Counted from the first letter of the stretch, positions 1 to 7,337 are shown. The stretch: 8,245 nucleotides of DNA from Burkholderiales bacterium UBA6064 (GCA_002428895.1 DIYC01000146.1:1-8245), one strand, 5' to 3'. Translations and numbers: made by a program. The notes: generated from the letters alone by a model not told the origin.

Positions 1-5
1 AAAAC

Positions 6-2753
6 ATGTTAACACTACAAGACGGTTTTGCCCAGTATCAAACCCATGCAATTAGCCACACCACGCGGCCTAGCGGGGCAAGCATTCAAATTCAAGGTGC
101 GCGCGAGCACAATTTAAAAAACGTTTCAGTACAAATTCCGCATGGCAAAATGACCGTGATCACTGGGCCTTCGGGTTCAGGTAAATCAACGTTGGCGTTC
201 GATGTGTTGTTTGCCGAAGGCCAAAGGCGATATCTGGATAGTTTAAATGCCTATGCACGGCAATTTGTTCAATCTGCCCAGCGCCCGCAAGTCGATGCCA
301 TTTATGGCATACCCCCGACTGTTGCGATTGAACAGCGCACCAGCCAAGGCGGCCATAAAAGCACAGTGGCTACCTTAACTGAAAGTTATCATTACCTACG
401 CGTGCTGTTTGTGAAACTTGGCTGCCTGAACTGCCCAAAGTGTAACATTCCGATAGCTCCGCAAAGCCAACAAGCCATTATTCACCAATTGCTGCAGCAG
501 TATCCCAACCAACACCTGGTTTTTTTGGCGCCTTTGGTTCAATACCGCAAAGGGGTTTACAATGAAATTGGCGCTTGGCTAGAAAAGCATCAGTTTGCGA
601 GCGTTCGCATCGACGGTCATGTCGTCGCCAGTTCGCCCTGGCCCAAGCTTGAGCGTTATCACGAGCACACCATCGAGGTGCCACTGGGCAGCCTTGTACT
701 GCACCCCGACCGTGAAGCTGAATTAAAGCAACTGGTCGAGCAGGCACTCAGTTTGGGCAAAGGCAGTTTGATGGTTACTCCACACCCATTGCCTCAGCCC
801 ACGCCGTTAACCAGTAAAAACAAGACCAGTAAACCCGAACTACCCACAACCCAAGCACCGCAACTTGAACTCACCTATTTCGGCACCCAAAACGCCTGCC
901 CAAGTTGCGCAACCAGTTACCCTGAGCTAGACCCCCGTTTGTTGAGTTTTAACAGCAAACACGGTTGGTGCCCAAGCTGTTTGGGGGTAGGGTATGTGTT
1001 AGACGGCTTTACTGCCGAACATAGCGGAGAAGAACAACAATGGCTCGATCTTCACCACCAAAGCCCCGAGGCCCGCCATTCACACACCCCGTGTACCGCC
1101 TGTCAGGGGCAGCGGTTAAACCCACTTGCGCTAGGCGTGCAATTTCATCAACGCAGCATTTCACAACTCACCCGCTTAACCCCCATTGAACTGCTTGCCT
1201 GGTTTGAACAGTTAAACCTCACCCCCAGACAAGCCACGGTGTTGCAAGACATTCACGCAGAAATTAAACATCGCCTTCAGTTTTTAAACCAAATTGGTTT
1301 GGGCTATTTACATTTAGATCGTGCGGCACCCACTTTAAGTGGTGGCGAAGCGCAACGCATTCGCTTGGCAAGCCAATTGGGCACCACCTTACAGGGTGTG
1401 TGTTATGTGCTTGATGAGCCTTCAATCGGCCTACATGCCCGAGACACACAACGCTTAATCGATGCACTTCAACAACTGGTTGCTCGCAACAACACCTTGG
1501 TTGTGGTTGAACACGACTTTGACACCATTTCACAAGCCGATTATGTGCTTGATCTAGGGCCCGGTGCCGGTTCACAAGGCGGTGCCATTACGGCACAAGG
1601 CACCTTACAACACCTCATGGATAACCCCAATTCCTTAACGGGGCGCTATCTTAAAACCCCAATACCCTGCTTGTTAGCCCCCAAACGCCCCGTTCAGCCC
1701 GACACCCCAAAGTTGCACATTCAGGGTGCGTGTTTACACAATTTAAAAGGGTTCGATGTTGCACTGCCTGTAGGCCGGTTTGTTGCCATCACAGGCGTGT
1801 CGGGCAGCGGCAAATCAACCCTGATACGCGAGGTGTTGCTGCCCAACTTGCACCAACTCCTGGCGCAAGAAAAATCTACCGCTTGTCCCGCTCAACACCC
1901 CATCGGCTGTTTGGGGTTAAGCGGTTTCGAGCACATAAAACGGGTGCAAGAAGTCGACCAAACCCCAATTGGCAAAACCTCGCGCAGTTGCCCAGCCACG
2001 TATGTCGGCTTTTGGGAAAAAATTCGTCGACTCTTGGCCGACACCCAAGCGGCGCGCATTCAAGGGTTTCAAGCCAATCATTTTAGCTTTAACGCAGGCC
2101 CAGGCCGTTGTTCAGCCTGTGACGGCTTGGGTTTGCAAACGCTTGAAATGAATTTTTTACCCGACGTTAAAGTGCAGTGCGACGTGTGTTTAGGCCAGCG
2201 ATTTAACCCGCAAACCTTGCAAGTGACTTGGCAACACCATACCGTAGCCGACATTTTAAACCTAACCATAGAACAAGCCTGCATCGTGTTTCAAGCGCAT
2301 GCCAGTATTGCGCATTCATTACAACTGCTTAACGAAGTGGGCTTGGGCTATTTAACCCTGGGGCAACCCAGCCACACCTTAAGTGGCGGCGAGGCGCAAC
2401 GCATTAAATTGGTGGCTGAACTGGCCAAAGTGCGGCACATTCAACAAAGCCCGCATACCCTGTATTTACTCGATGAACCCACGGTTGGTTTACACATGAA
2501 CGATGTCGAAAAACTAATCGCCATGTTGCATCGTATTGTCGATGCGGGGCATACCCTGGTGGTGATTGAGCATGATTTGGACGTGATTGCCCAAGCCGAT
2601 TGGGTCATCGACTTAGGCCCCGAGGCGGGCCTGCACGGTGGCCGGTTAATGGATCAAGGCACCTCTTTGCACATTGCCCAAGGGCAGGGGCACACCGGCC
2701 AAGCATTAAAAAGACTGTATGCCAGGGCTGATTCAGTGGAGAGCTTAATTTAA
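6..2753 (+). CDS. uvrA: UvrA-family excinuclease ABC subunit A (possibly the C-terminal half of a tandem UvrA)
   Basis: UvrA is the damage-sensing ATPase of nucleotide excision repair; it scans DNA as a dimer and loads UvrB. Both ABC modules look complete. The first has Walker A GPSGSGKS at residues 54-61, LSGGE at 444-448 and Walker B with catalytic DE at 470-471. The second has GVSGSGKS at 597-604, LSGGE at 792-796 and DE at 823-824. Zinc pairs are visible at C298/C301 with C322/C325 and at C702/C705 with C725/C728, the latter in the usual UvrA C-terminal finger. A UvrB-binding-type segment (about 150-260) is present, unlike in class II UvrA. The insertion domain is nearly gone: only 37 residues separate C325 from the C363xxC366 motif. 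ATG at 6 is the first visible start, but the frame is open to the left edge and 25 residues precede the conserved UvrA beginning, so the gene may be 5'-partial. Family assignment is near certain; single versus tandem form is not. Confidence 0.94.
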   Translation: MLTLQDGFAQYQTHAISHTTRPSGASIQIQGAREHNLKNVSVQIPHGKMTVITGPSGSGKSTLAFDVLFAEGQRRYLDSLNAYARQFVQSAQRPQVDAIYGIPPTVAIEQRTSQGGHKSTVATLTESYHYLRVLFVKLGCLNCPKCNIPIAPQSQQAIIHQLLQQYPNQHLVFLAPLVQYRKGVYNEIGAWLEKHQFASVRIDGHVVASSPWPKLERYHEHTIEVPLGSLVLHPDREAELKQLVEQALSLGKGSLMVTPHPLPQPTPLTSKNKTSKPELPTTQAPQLELTYFGTQNACPSCATSYPELDPRLLSFNSKHGWCPSCLGVGYVLDGFTAEHSGEEQQWLDLHHQSPEARHSHTPCTACQGQRLNPLALGVQFHQRSISQLTRLTPIELLAWFEQLNLTPRQATVLQDIHAEIKHRLQFLNQIGLGYLHLDRAAPTLSGGEAQRIRLASQLGTTLQGVCYVLDEPSIGLHARDTQRLIDALQQLVARNNTLVVVEHDFDTISQADYVLDLGPGAGSQGGAITAQGTLQHLMDNPNSLTGRYLKTPIPCLLAPKRPVQPDTPKLHIQGACLHNLKGFDVALPVGRFVAITGVSGSGKSTLIREVLLPNLHQLLAQEKSTACPAQHPIGCLGLSGFEHIKRVQEVDQTPIGKTSRSCPATYVGFWEKIRRLLADTQAARIQGFQANHFSFNAGPGRCSACDGLGLQTLEMNFLPDVKVQCDVCLGQRFNPQTLQVTWQHHTVADILNLTIEQACIVFQAHASIAHSLQLLNEVGLGYLTLGQPSHTLSGGEAQRIKLVAELAKVRHIQQSPHTLYLLDEPTVGLHMNDVEKLIAMLHRIVDAGHTLVVIEHDLDVIAQADWVIDLGPEAGLHGGRLMDQGTSLHIAQGQGHTGQALKRLYARADSVESLI

Positions 2754-2765
2754 AAACATTTAAAT

Positions 2766-2793
2766 GGAACTTTTGCACGGGTTAACCCACAAA
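2766..2793 (+). promoter_or_regulatory. Candidate hrp-box / ECF-sigma-type promoter before the LRR gene
   Basis: GGAACT (2766-2771), a 15-base spacer, then CCACAAA (2787-2793) fits the HrpL consensus GGAACY-N15/16-CCACNNA that drives type III secretion genes in Pseudomonas/Erwinia-type systems. GGAACTT is also the -35 of RpoE-type ECF sigma factors, though the -10 side fits RpoE poorly. It ends 27 bases before the ATG, a sensible promoter distance. A perfect 10-base palindrome GGGTTAACCC (2779-2788) lies inside the spacer and could be an operator or chance. The match was found by eye; HrpL is not usual in betaproteobacteria, so the cognate sigma factor is unknown. Confidence 0.35.
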
Positions 2794-2819
2794 GCTTTTT
2801 ACCTCTCCGTTTATCTCGT

Positions 2820-5800
2820 ATGGTTTTCATCACTGAATTAAACTCGACGTCGTCTGTCGCTCAAAGTGCAGCAATTCGAACCTCGTCGGGTCAGTCGACC
2901 GCTGAAGAAAGTGGCACCAGTGGTTTTGCCGAGCAGCAGCCCTTATTTCAAAATCGGCAAAGTTTTTTGCTGCATTATGACAACAATCGGCAGCAGCTAC
3001 TTCATTGGATCAATGGTTTGCCCACCACAACCCCTCAAGAGTTTGCGATGCGTGCGGTGGGCGAAAAAATTGTAGCGTGTTTAGATGCGCAAGCTGTAAG
3101 TCCCAATTCCATGCTGGCCACCACACTTGACTTGCGCGGCATGAATTTAACCCAGCTTCCTAAACAGTTGGGTTACTTATTGGGTTTAAAATCGCTCGAC
3201 CTTTCGTTGAACCAGTTGCAACAGCTTAACCACTTTGCTTGTTTGCCGCAGTTAGAGCAACTTAAGTTAAATTACAATGCGCTTAAGCAACTTCCCCCTT
3301 GGTTATGCAATTTAAGCACACTCAAATTACTCAGTTGTAGTCACAACCAAATTCAATCGTTACCCAATGGCCTATCTGGCCTGCAACAGCTTGAAGACCT
3401 GAACCTAAGCCACAATTTTTTGTCTGAAATTCCGCAACAATTAGGCCAATTGCCCGAATTAAAACAACTGGATGTAAGCCACAACCAAATTAACGCGCTG
3501 AATCAAGACTTTGTTGATCAGTCCAAGCTAAACACTTTGTATTTAACGGGTAATCCGGTTGAAAGTTCATTGGCCTGTTTGTTTTTAAATCGATTGCCTC
3601 ATGATTTTCAACAGCTTAAAGAAGGAGTTAATCGGGCACAATTAAACTATTGGGAATTAACATTCGATCAAGCCGTTTATCACCTTAAACAATCGTTTGA
3701 AAAACACATTCGATCTGAAGTGAATGCATTCATTAAAAATCATCCTACGCAAACCCAACAATTCAACGCTGAACGCTATATTCAATCGACTTTAAAGGCA
3801 TTAAATCAGTCTATTTCAGAGTGCGAGCAATTGCGGCAAAATACTGAACTGTCTGCCGACCCGCCTCAATTTGTTTCCTTCACAAACTTTAATGTGTTTG
3901 AATATAAAAAGCTTGAGGTGGCTGACAATTCAACGTTAGCCACTGAGTTAACTCCTTTTTCAAGTTTTCCGTCCTTGTATCAGTGGATTCAATTTCCGGC
4001 GCAAACACAAGTATTTCTTAATTTAACTCGGCCCATGCCTGTTCCTGGTGGGCGTTGGCTTGGCAAGCTGAACTATTTGTTCGTTCGGTGCGACCAATTG
4101 GTATTTTCGGATGAATTTAGTCGACAAATTAAAAACCTTGAAACTTTATTTGTAGACGGTTTTAGCCACACAGAGTTACCCATTTCTTTAAAAAATTTGC
4201 TGCAAAATGCACGCTGCAATCTTCAAAGCTTAATTTTTAGAAATTGCAACAACTTAGAAGAAGTGATAAAGCCCGATCACGTTTTCCCCTTTTTAAAATC
4301 ACTCACTACCATCGACTGTCACGGATTAAAACAACTGGCAAATACAATTCAGGGTAGCCGCACCCCAGAATTACAAACAATTCGTGTCGAGCATTGCGAG
4401 GGCCTTGAGTGCATTGCCCAAACCTTACAGGGCTTACACCAGTTAGAAGTTATCGACATTCAACGTTCTTCGGGTATACAACACGTTGCAGAACACGTGG
4501 ACGATTGTGATCAATTAGAGCAAATTTTGATAGAGGCTTGCCATAATCTGCAACGCGTCATTGTGTCTCGTAATGGGCTGGCTCATTTAAAGCAAATTCG
4601 GATTTTTAACTGCGCCGCTCTCGATGCGAGTGTGGTCACTGATATTTTTTCTCTGTCCCCAGCGCTTGAATGCATCACCTTAAAAAAAATACCCTCACTG
4701 AACAGCTTGCCACCGACTATCGGTGCATTAAAAAATCTTTCAGAATTGTATGTAAGAGGCACGGATTTAACTCAGTTACCGGATGAAATTTTCCAATGCA
4801 AGCAATTAAGGGTTTTAGATTTATCCTACAATGATATTGAAATAATACCTGATGAGATCGGACACTTAACCAACCTAGTGATTTTGAATTTGAGTGGGAA
4901 TGAGTTTCACACGCTGCCAGCTTCGTTGGTGACTTTAAATCAACTGCGCGTTTTATTGTTAACCAACAACCTGAAGCTTATTGAACTGCCACGTGAAATG
5001 GGCCGACTGCATCGTCTTGTTGTGTTTTCTGTATCAATAGCACGTGGGCAGGCACCACAAATCGAAATTCCGTTTGACCTCATGGCCATTCGTAACCTAA
5101 GTTATCTATTTAGTTATTCTGATCGTAGCCGTTACGAAAACTACACATTTGAACCCATTAAATTGTCAAGTTGGTTTCATTATGCCTACTCGTATCATCG
5201 CTTACTCATCAACCCTAAGCCAAGTGGGTGCAATTTAAACGATTTTTTTCAGCTTCAAGGCCCTGATCGGTTTTGCCGTTTTAACGAAAAACTCAATGAA
5301 GAGTATGGCCACCTTAAGGTTGAAGATTTATTCTGGCATTTGCTTGGCGAAATAGAACAAGCTAAGAGGCTATTTGTGAGTCAGCCCATTCAACAGCAAG
5401 CCCAGGCTTCCAATGGGGAGGGGCTACAAAACCCCTTGGGCAACCTCACTCAACGCCAATCGGAATTAAACAGGCTGTATGACTATATATGGTTTATGGG
5501 CCGAAGCCATGTAGATAGAACGTATTGTTTTACTGAAAATGATTTAATTGAAGACTTAAATCAATGGAAGCTTGCGGTGCCCGAAGAGTTGGCCAACCGC
5601 GCGCAAGCGGCAACTGCCATTTACCAGTGTTGGTTGGCGCAGGTAAGCCAGCCCAATTCAGCGCAAGCGGTTAATTTGACATTAAGCAATTTAAAATTAA
5701 GCAGCATCCCTGAAAGCGTGGGGGCTTTAATCCAGTTAACCACCCTGAACTTACAAGGCAACAGCCTCGATTATTTGCCTTATAGTCTTTCGATGCTTAA

Positions 5801-7244
5801 AAAGTTGCAAACTCTGAATGTGTCGTACAACAAGTTTCAGATGTTACCGCACTGGTGGGTTACCGATTTTCCGGTATTAAACACCTTGTGTGCGGCAAAC
5901 AATTCAATTTCTTGGGTGCGCAGTCTTAGCGTGCTTGAAAATTCGTCCATCGAGGTGTTGGACTTAAGTAGCAATCAACTCGTTACTTTTCCTGATTCTT
6001 ACGAACGGCTTGTGAATTTAAAAGAACTGAACCTTGAAAACAATCAACTTAAGGCGTTGACACTTAATTTAACTCGTGCTGACGGCCTAACTCATTTAAA
6101 TTTAAAAAACAATCAACTTCAACGGTTAGACTGCATTGCGCAAGCCATGTCGGCATTGCAGGTACTCGATGTGTCGCACAATCAACTCACGCAACTTGCG
6201 TTGCCAATTGCCCCGCCTGACAATTTAGTTCGTTTAATTGCAAGCCACAACCAGTTCACTGGTTTGCCAGAAGCACTGGGCCAGTTAACCAAACTAGAGC
6301 ACCTTGCCCTAGATCACAATCAAATTCAAGCCTTGCCAAGCACGCTTGAACAGTTGACTGCCTGTTCAGTGTTGTTGCTTCAGAATAACCAACTGACTCA
6401 AATTCCAGAAACTTTGGCTCACTTGGAGCAGCTCACTGTGCTGCAGTTAAATGACAATCAATTGGCCAGTTTGCCCGCGGCATTGGGGCAATTAACGCAC
6501 CTGCAAACCTTTTATTGTCGTAACAATCGCTTAAACGATTTGCCCCAAAGCCTATCCAAATGGGAAAACGTGACCTTGTTTGATGTGCGTGGCAATCCCT
6601 TTCGGTTGAATCCGAACGTACCCAACGCCACGGTTCCTTTTAAGGCAACAAACTATGAAGGGTTAACGCGAATGTTAAGCTATTTACAGTCTTTACCTAA
6701 AACCCAGTCCCCATCCCCTGGGGTTCAATCGGGGCCCTCTGGCCCTGCAGGCACACCTTCAGGTGTTGCCATATTCGCTGGGGCAGCACAAAGCACCCAG
6801 GCTTTGCCCAGTGCAAACGTAGTCATTGTGCGCCAAGTCATAGTCACTCGAGCCGAGTACACACAAGCCTTAAAGCCAGCCCGCAATATGTTGGGTAGGA
6901 AAACTCGAAGAATGGTTGAGTTTACGCAGAAAAAAACTTGGTATTACTCCTCTTTTTTGGGTAAGCAAGCGTTGTATTGCTATGAAAATTCAGATGATTT
7001 AAGAAAATTTATTCTCACCGTCATGTATTTAGAGCAAAATGGTTTGTCACAATTGGGTGCCAGTCGTTTAAGTAGTTACCCTTGTGCAGAAGATTTTCGT
7101 GCGGCGCAGCTTCAATATGCCCCAAATTTGTGTACTAATGCGTTAAATTGGAAATCGAGCAGTGAATACGCTGCATGGTTTGCTAAGCCACAATCAGAAT
7201 GGATAGAACATGTGCCGCGCCCTATCTACAAACCATGGGTGTAG
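2820..7244 (+). CDS. Giant three-block leucine-rich-repeat protein, candidate type III secreted effector
   Basis: The 1474-residue product probably acts by binding other proteins through LRR surfaces. In order: a Ser/Thr-rich polar N-terminus (1-40) with no signal peptide; a helical cap (about 61-114); LRR block 1 (101-255, 7 repeats); a helical stretch (about 260-345); LRR block 2 (about 415-745, 13-14 repeats, the first part with a plant-like LxxLxIxxCxxL pattern); a mixed region (745-910) with a Gln-rich linker near 856-876; a second copy of the cap (about 912-964); LRR block 3 (951-1262, 14 repeats of mostly 23 residues); a Pro/Gly/Ser linker (1295-1318); and a C-terminal domain (1330-1474) I do not recognise. 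The caps resemble those of YopM/IpaH/SspH effectors. No IpaH-type E3 domain, ROC-COR GTPase, kinase or membrane segment is seen. No other in-frame start exists between the uvrA stop and 2820; the ATG lacks a clear Shine-Dalgarno. The LRR call is certain; secretion is inferred. Confidence 0.93.
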   Translation: MVFITELNSTSSVAQSAAIRTSSGQSTAEESGTSGFAEQQPLFQNRQSFLLHYDNNRQQLLHWINGLPTTTPQEFAMRAVGEKIVACLDAQAVSPNSMLATTLDLRGMNLTQLPKQLGYLLGLKSLDLSLNQLQQLNHFACLPQLEQLKLNYNALKQLPPWLCNLSTLKLLSCSHNQIQSLPNGLSGLQQLEDLNLSHNFLSEIPQQLGQLPELKQLDVSHNQINALNQDFVDQSKLNTLYLTGNPVESSLACLFLNRLPHDFQQLKEGVNRAQLNYWELTFDQAVYHLKQSFEKHIRSEVNAFIKNHPTQTQQFNAERYIQSTLKALNQSISECEQLRQNTELSADPPQFVSFTNFNVFEYKKLEVADNSTLATELTPFSSFPSLYQWIQFPAQTQVFLNLTRPMPVPGGRWLGKLNYLFVRCDQLVFSDEFSRQIKNLETLFVDGFSHTELPISLKNLLQNARCNLQSLIFRNCNNLEEVIKPDHVFPFLKSLTTIDCHGLKQLANTIQGSRTPELQTIRVEHCEGLECIAQTLQGLHQLEVIDIQRSSGIQHVAEHVDDCDQLEQILIEACHNLQRVIVSRNGLAHLKQIRIFNCAALDASVVTDIFSLSPALECITLKKIPSLNSLPPTIGALKNLSELYVRGTDLTQLPDEIFQCKQLRVLDLSYNDIEIIPDEIGHLTNLVILNLSGNEFHTLPASLVTLNQLRVLLLTNNLKLIELPREMGRLHRLVVFSVSIARGQAPQIEIPFDLMAIRNLSYLFSYSDRSRYENYTFEPIKLSSWFHYAYSYHRLLINPKPSGCNLNDFFQLQGPDRFCRFNEKLNEEYGHLKVEDLFWHLLGEIEQAKRLFVSQPIQQQAQASNGEGLQNPLGNLTQRQSELNRLYDYIWFMGRSHVDRTYCFTENDLIEDLNQWKLAVPEELANRAQAATAIYQCWLAQVSQPNSAQAVNLTLSNLKLSSIPESVGALIQLTTLNLQGNSLDYLPYSLSMLKKLQTLNVSYNKFQMLPHWWVTDFPVLNTLCAANNSISWVRSLSVLENSSIEVLDLSSNQLVTFPDSYERLVNLKELNLENNQLKALTLNLTRADGLTHLNLKNNQLQRLDCIAQAMSALQVLDVSHNQLTQLALPIAPPDNLVRLIASHNQFTGLPEALGQLTKLEHLALDHNQIQALPSTLEQLTACSVLLLQNNQLTQIPETLAHLEQLTVLQLNDNQLASLPAALGQLTHLQTFYCRNNRLNDLPQSLSKWENVTLFDVRGNPFRLNPNVPNATVPFKATNYEGLTRMLSYLQSLPKTQSPSPGVQSGPSGPAGTPSGVAIFAGAAQSTQALPSANVVIVRQVIVTRAEYTQALKPARNMLGRKTRRMVEFTQKKTWYYSSFLGKQALYCYENSDDLRKFILTVMYLEQNGLSQLGASRLSSYPCAEDFRAAQLQYAPNLCTNALNWKSSSEYAAWFAKPQSEWIEHVPRPIYKPWV
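3000..3161 (+). repeat. Effector-type helical LRR cap, copy 1 (within the LRR gene)
   Basis: Residues 61-114 precede LRR block 1. Key residues are W63, P72, E74, R78, I84, C87, the PNS at 95-97, L103, L105, L110 and L113-P114. The same order recurs at residues 912-964, with an identical 27-residue distance from the Cys to the Pro of the first LxxLP. This marks an internal duplication of cap plus LRR start. The pattern recalls the helical segment before the LRRs of YopM and IpaH proteins. Confidence 0.6.
3120..3584 (+). repeat. LRR block 1 (about 7 repeats, within the LRR gene)
   Basis: Residues 101-255 hold about seven repeats of the form LxxLxLxxNxLxxLPxxLxxL, mostly 23 residues, for example LEDLNLSHNFLSEIP and LKQLDVSHNQINAL. 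The array ends with LYLTGNP, a common LRR C-terminal edge. This is a protein-level repeat, not exact DNA repeats. Confidence 0.9.
4062..5054 (+). repeat. LRR block 2, Cys-containing plant-like repeats passing into canonical repeats
   Basis: Residues about 415-745 hold 13-14 repeats. The first eight or so are 23-28 residues long with LxxLxIxxCxxLxxV wording (LIFRNCNNL, IRVEHCEGL, ILIEACHNL, IRIFNCAAL), the pattern typical of plant NLR-type LRRs. The last five become canonical LxxLxLxxNxLxxLPxxIxxL (for example LRVLDLSYNDIEIIP). The change of type inside one array suggests a composite origin. Confidence 0.8.
5553..5711 (+). repeat. Effector-type helical LRR cap, copy 2 (within the LRR gene)
   Basis: Residues 912-964 begin LRR block 3. 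Key residues are W916, P921, E922/E923, R927, I934, C937, the PNS at 945-947, L953, L955, L958, L960 and I963-P964. It aligns with residues 61-114 and, from memory, follows the W...P.E..R..A...L.CL...L.L..L.LSSLP order of YopM/IpaH caps, with eight extra residues between the Cys and the first LRR. Confidence 0.6.
5670..6605 (+). repeat. LRR block 3 (about 14 repeats, within the LRR gene)
   Basis: Residues 951-1262 hold about 14 repeats of mostly 23 residues, for example LEHLALDHNQIQALP and LTVLQLNDNQLASLP. The first is the cap-linked edge and the last ends in FDVRGNPF. Asn at the ladder position is nearly invariant; several middle repeats lose the Pro of LxxLP. It is the longest regular block and the likeliest main binding surface. 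Confidence 0.9.
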
Positions 7245-7276
7245 TAGGCCACACCCGAACTAAACAAGTATTGGTA

Positions 7277-7307
7277 GGAACTTTTTTTCTGAAATTGGTT
7301 ACACAAT
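7277..7307 (+). promoter_or_regulatory. Candidate promoter sharing GGAACTTTT with the LRR gene
   Basis: GGAACTTTT (7277-7285) is identical to 2766-2774 before the LRR gene and lies 64 bases before the ATG at 7341 (54 bases for the LRR gene). A CACAA at 7302-7306 parallels the CACAA at 2788-2792, but the spacing is three bases longer and the CCAC core reads ACAC, so the hrp-box match is imperfect. A weak inverted repeat AATTG/CAATT (7293-7297 and 7304-7308) overlaps it. No better sigma-70 promoter was seen in the 96-base gap. Confidence 0.22.
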
Positions 7308-7328
7308 TAAATAACTTAAAAATGGGAT

Positions 7329-7337
7329 AAGGGGGGG
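7329..7337 (+). promoter_or_regulatory. Ribosome binding site with a seven-G run
   Basis: AAGGGGGGG lies 3 bases before the ATG at 7341, so the AAGG core sits about 8 bases from the start, good Shine-Dalgarno spacing. It fixes the start of the downstream gene, whereas the LRR gene has no comparable site. A run of seven G is unusual in a ribosome binding site. Confidence 0.7.

Noticed and set aside
1730..2284. Short overlapping frames within uvrA on both strands
   Set aside because: They sit fully inside the second ATPase module of UvrA, whose motifs are intact in the main frame.
2779..2788. GGGTTAACCC palindrome as a uvrA terminator
   Set aside because: The palindrome has no loop and is not followed directly by a T run, so it cannot form a standard intrinsic terminator. 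It is better read as part of the promoter region or chance.
2751..2820. Readthrough fusion of uvrA and the LRR gene, which are in the same frame with only one TAA between them
   Set aside because: The UvrA C-terminus is of normal length, the LRR gene has its own ATG and promoter-like motif, and no recoding signal is visible.
4682..4689. A8 tract in the LRR gene and T8 tract at 7542-7549 in the third gene as programmed slippage sites
   Set aside because: The zero frame continues as sensible protein on both sides and no downstream structure or useful alternative frame was seen.
5940..6560. Repeated AACAATCAACT-like units as a DNA repeat or CRISPR-like array
   Set aside because: They are codons for the LRR NNQL motif, vary in sequence and keep the reading frame, so they are explained by the protein repeat.
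6420..7244. IpaH-type NEL E3 ubiquitin ligase domain at the end of the LRR protein
   Set aside because: The region after the LRRs is only about 210 residues including a linker, shorter than a NEL domain, and no CxD catalytic motif is present; PCAED near residue 1422 does not fit.
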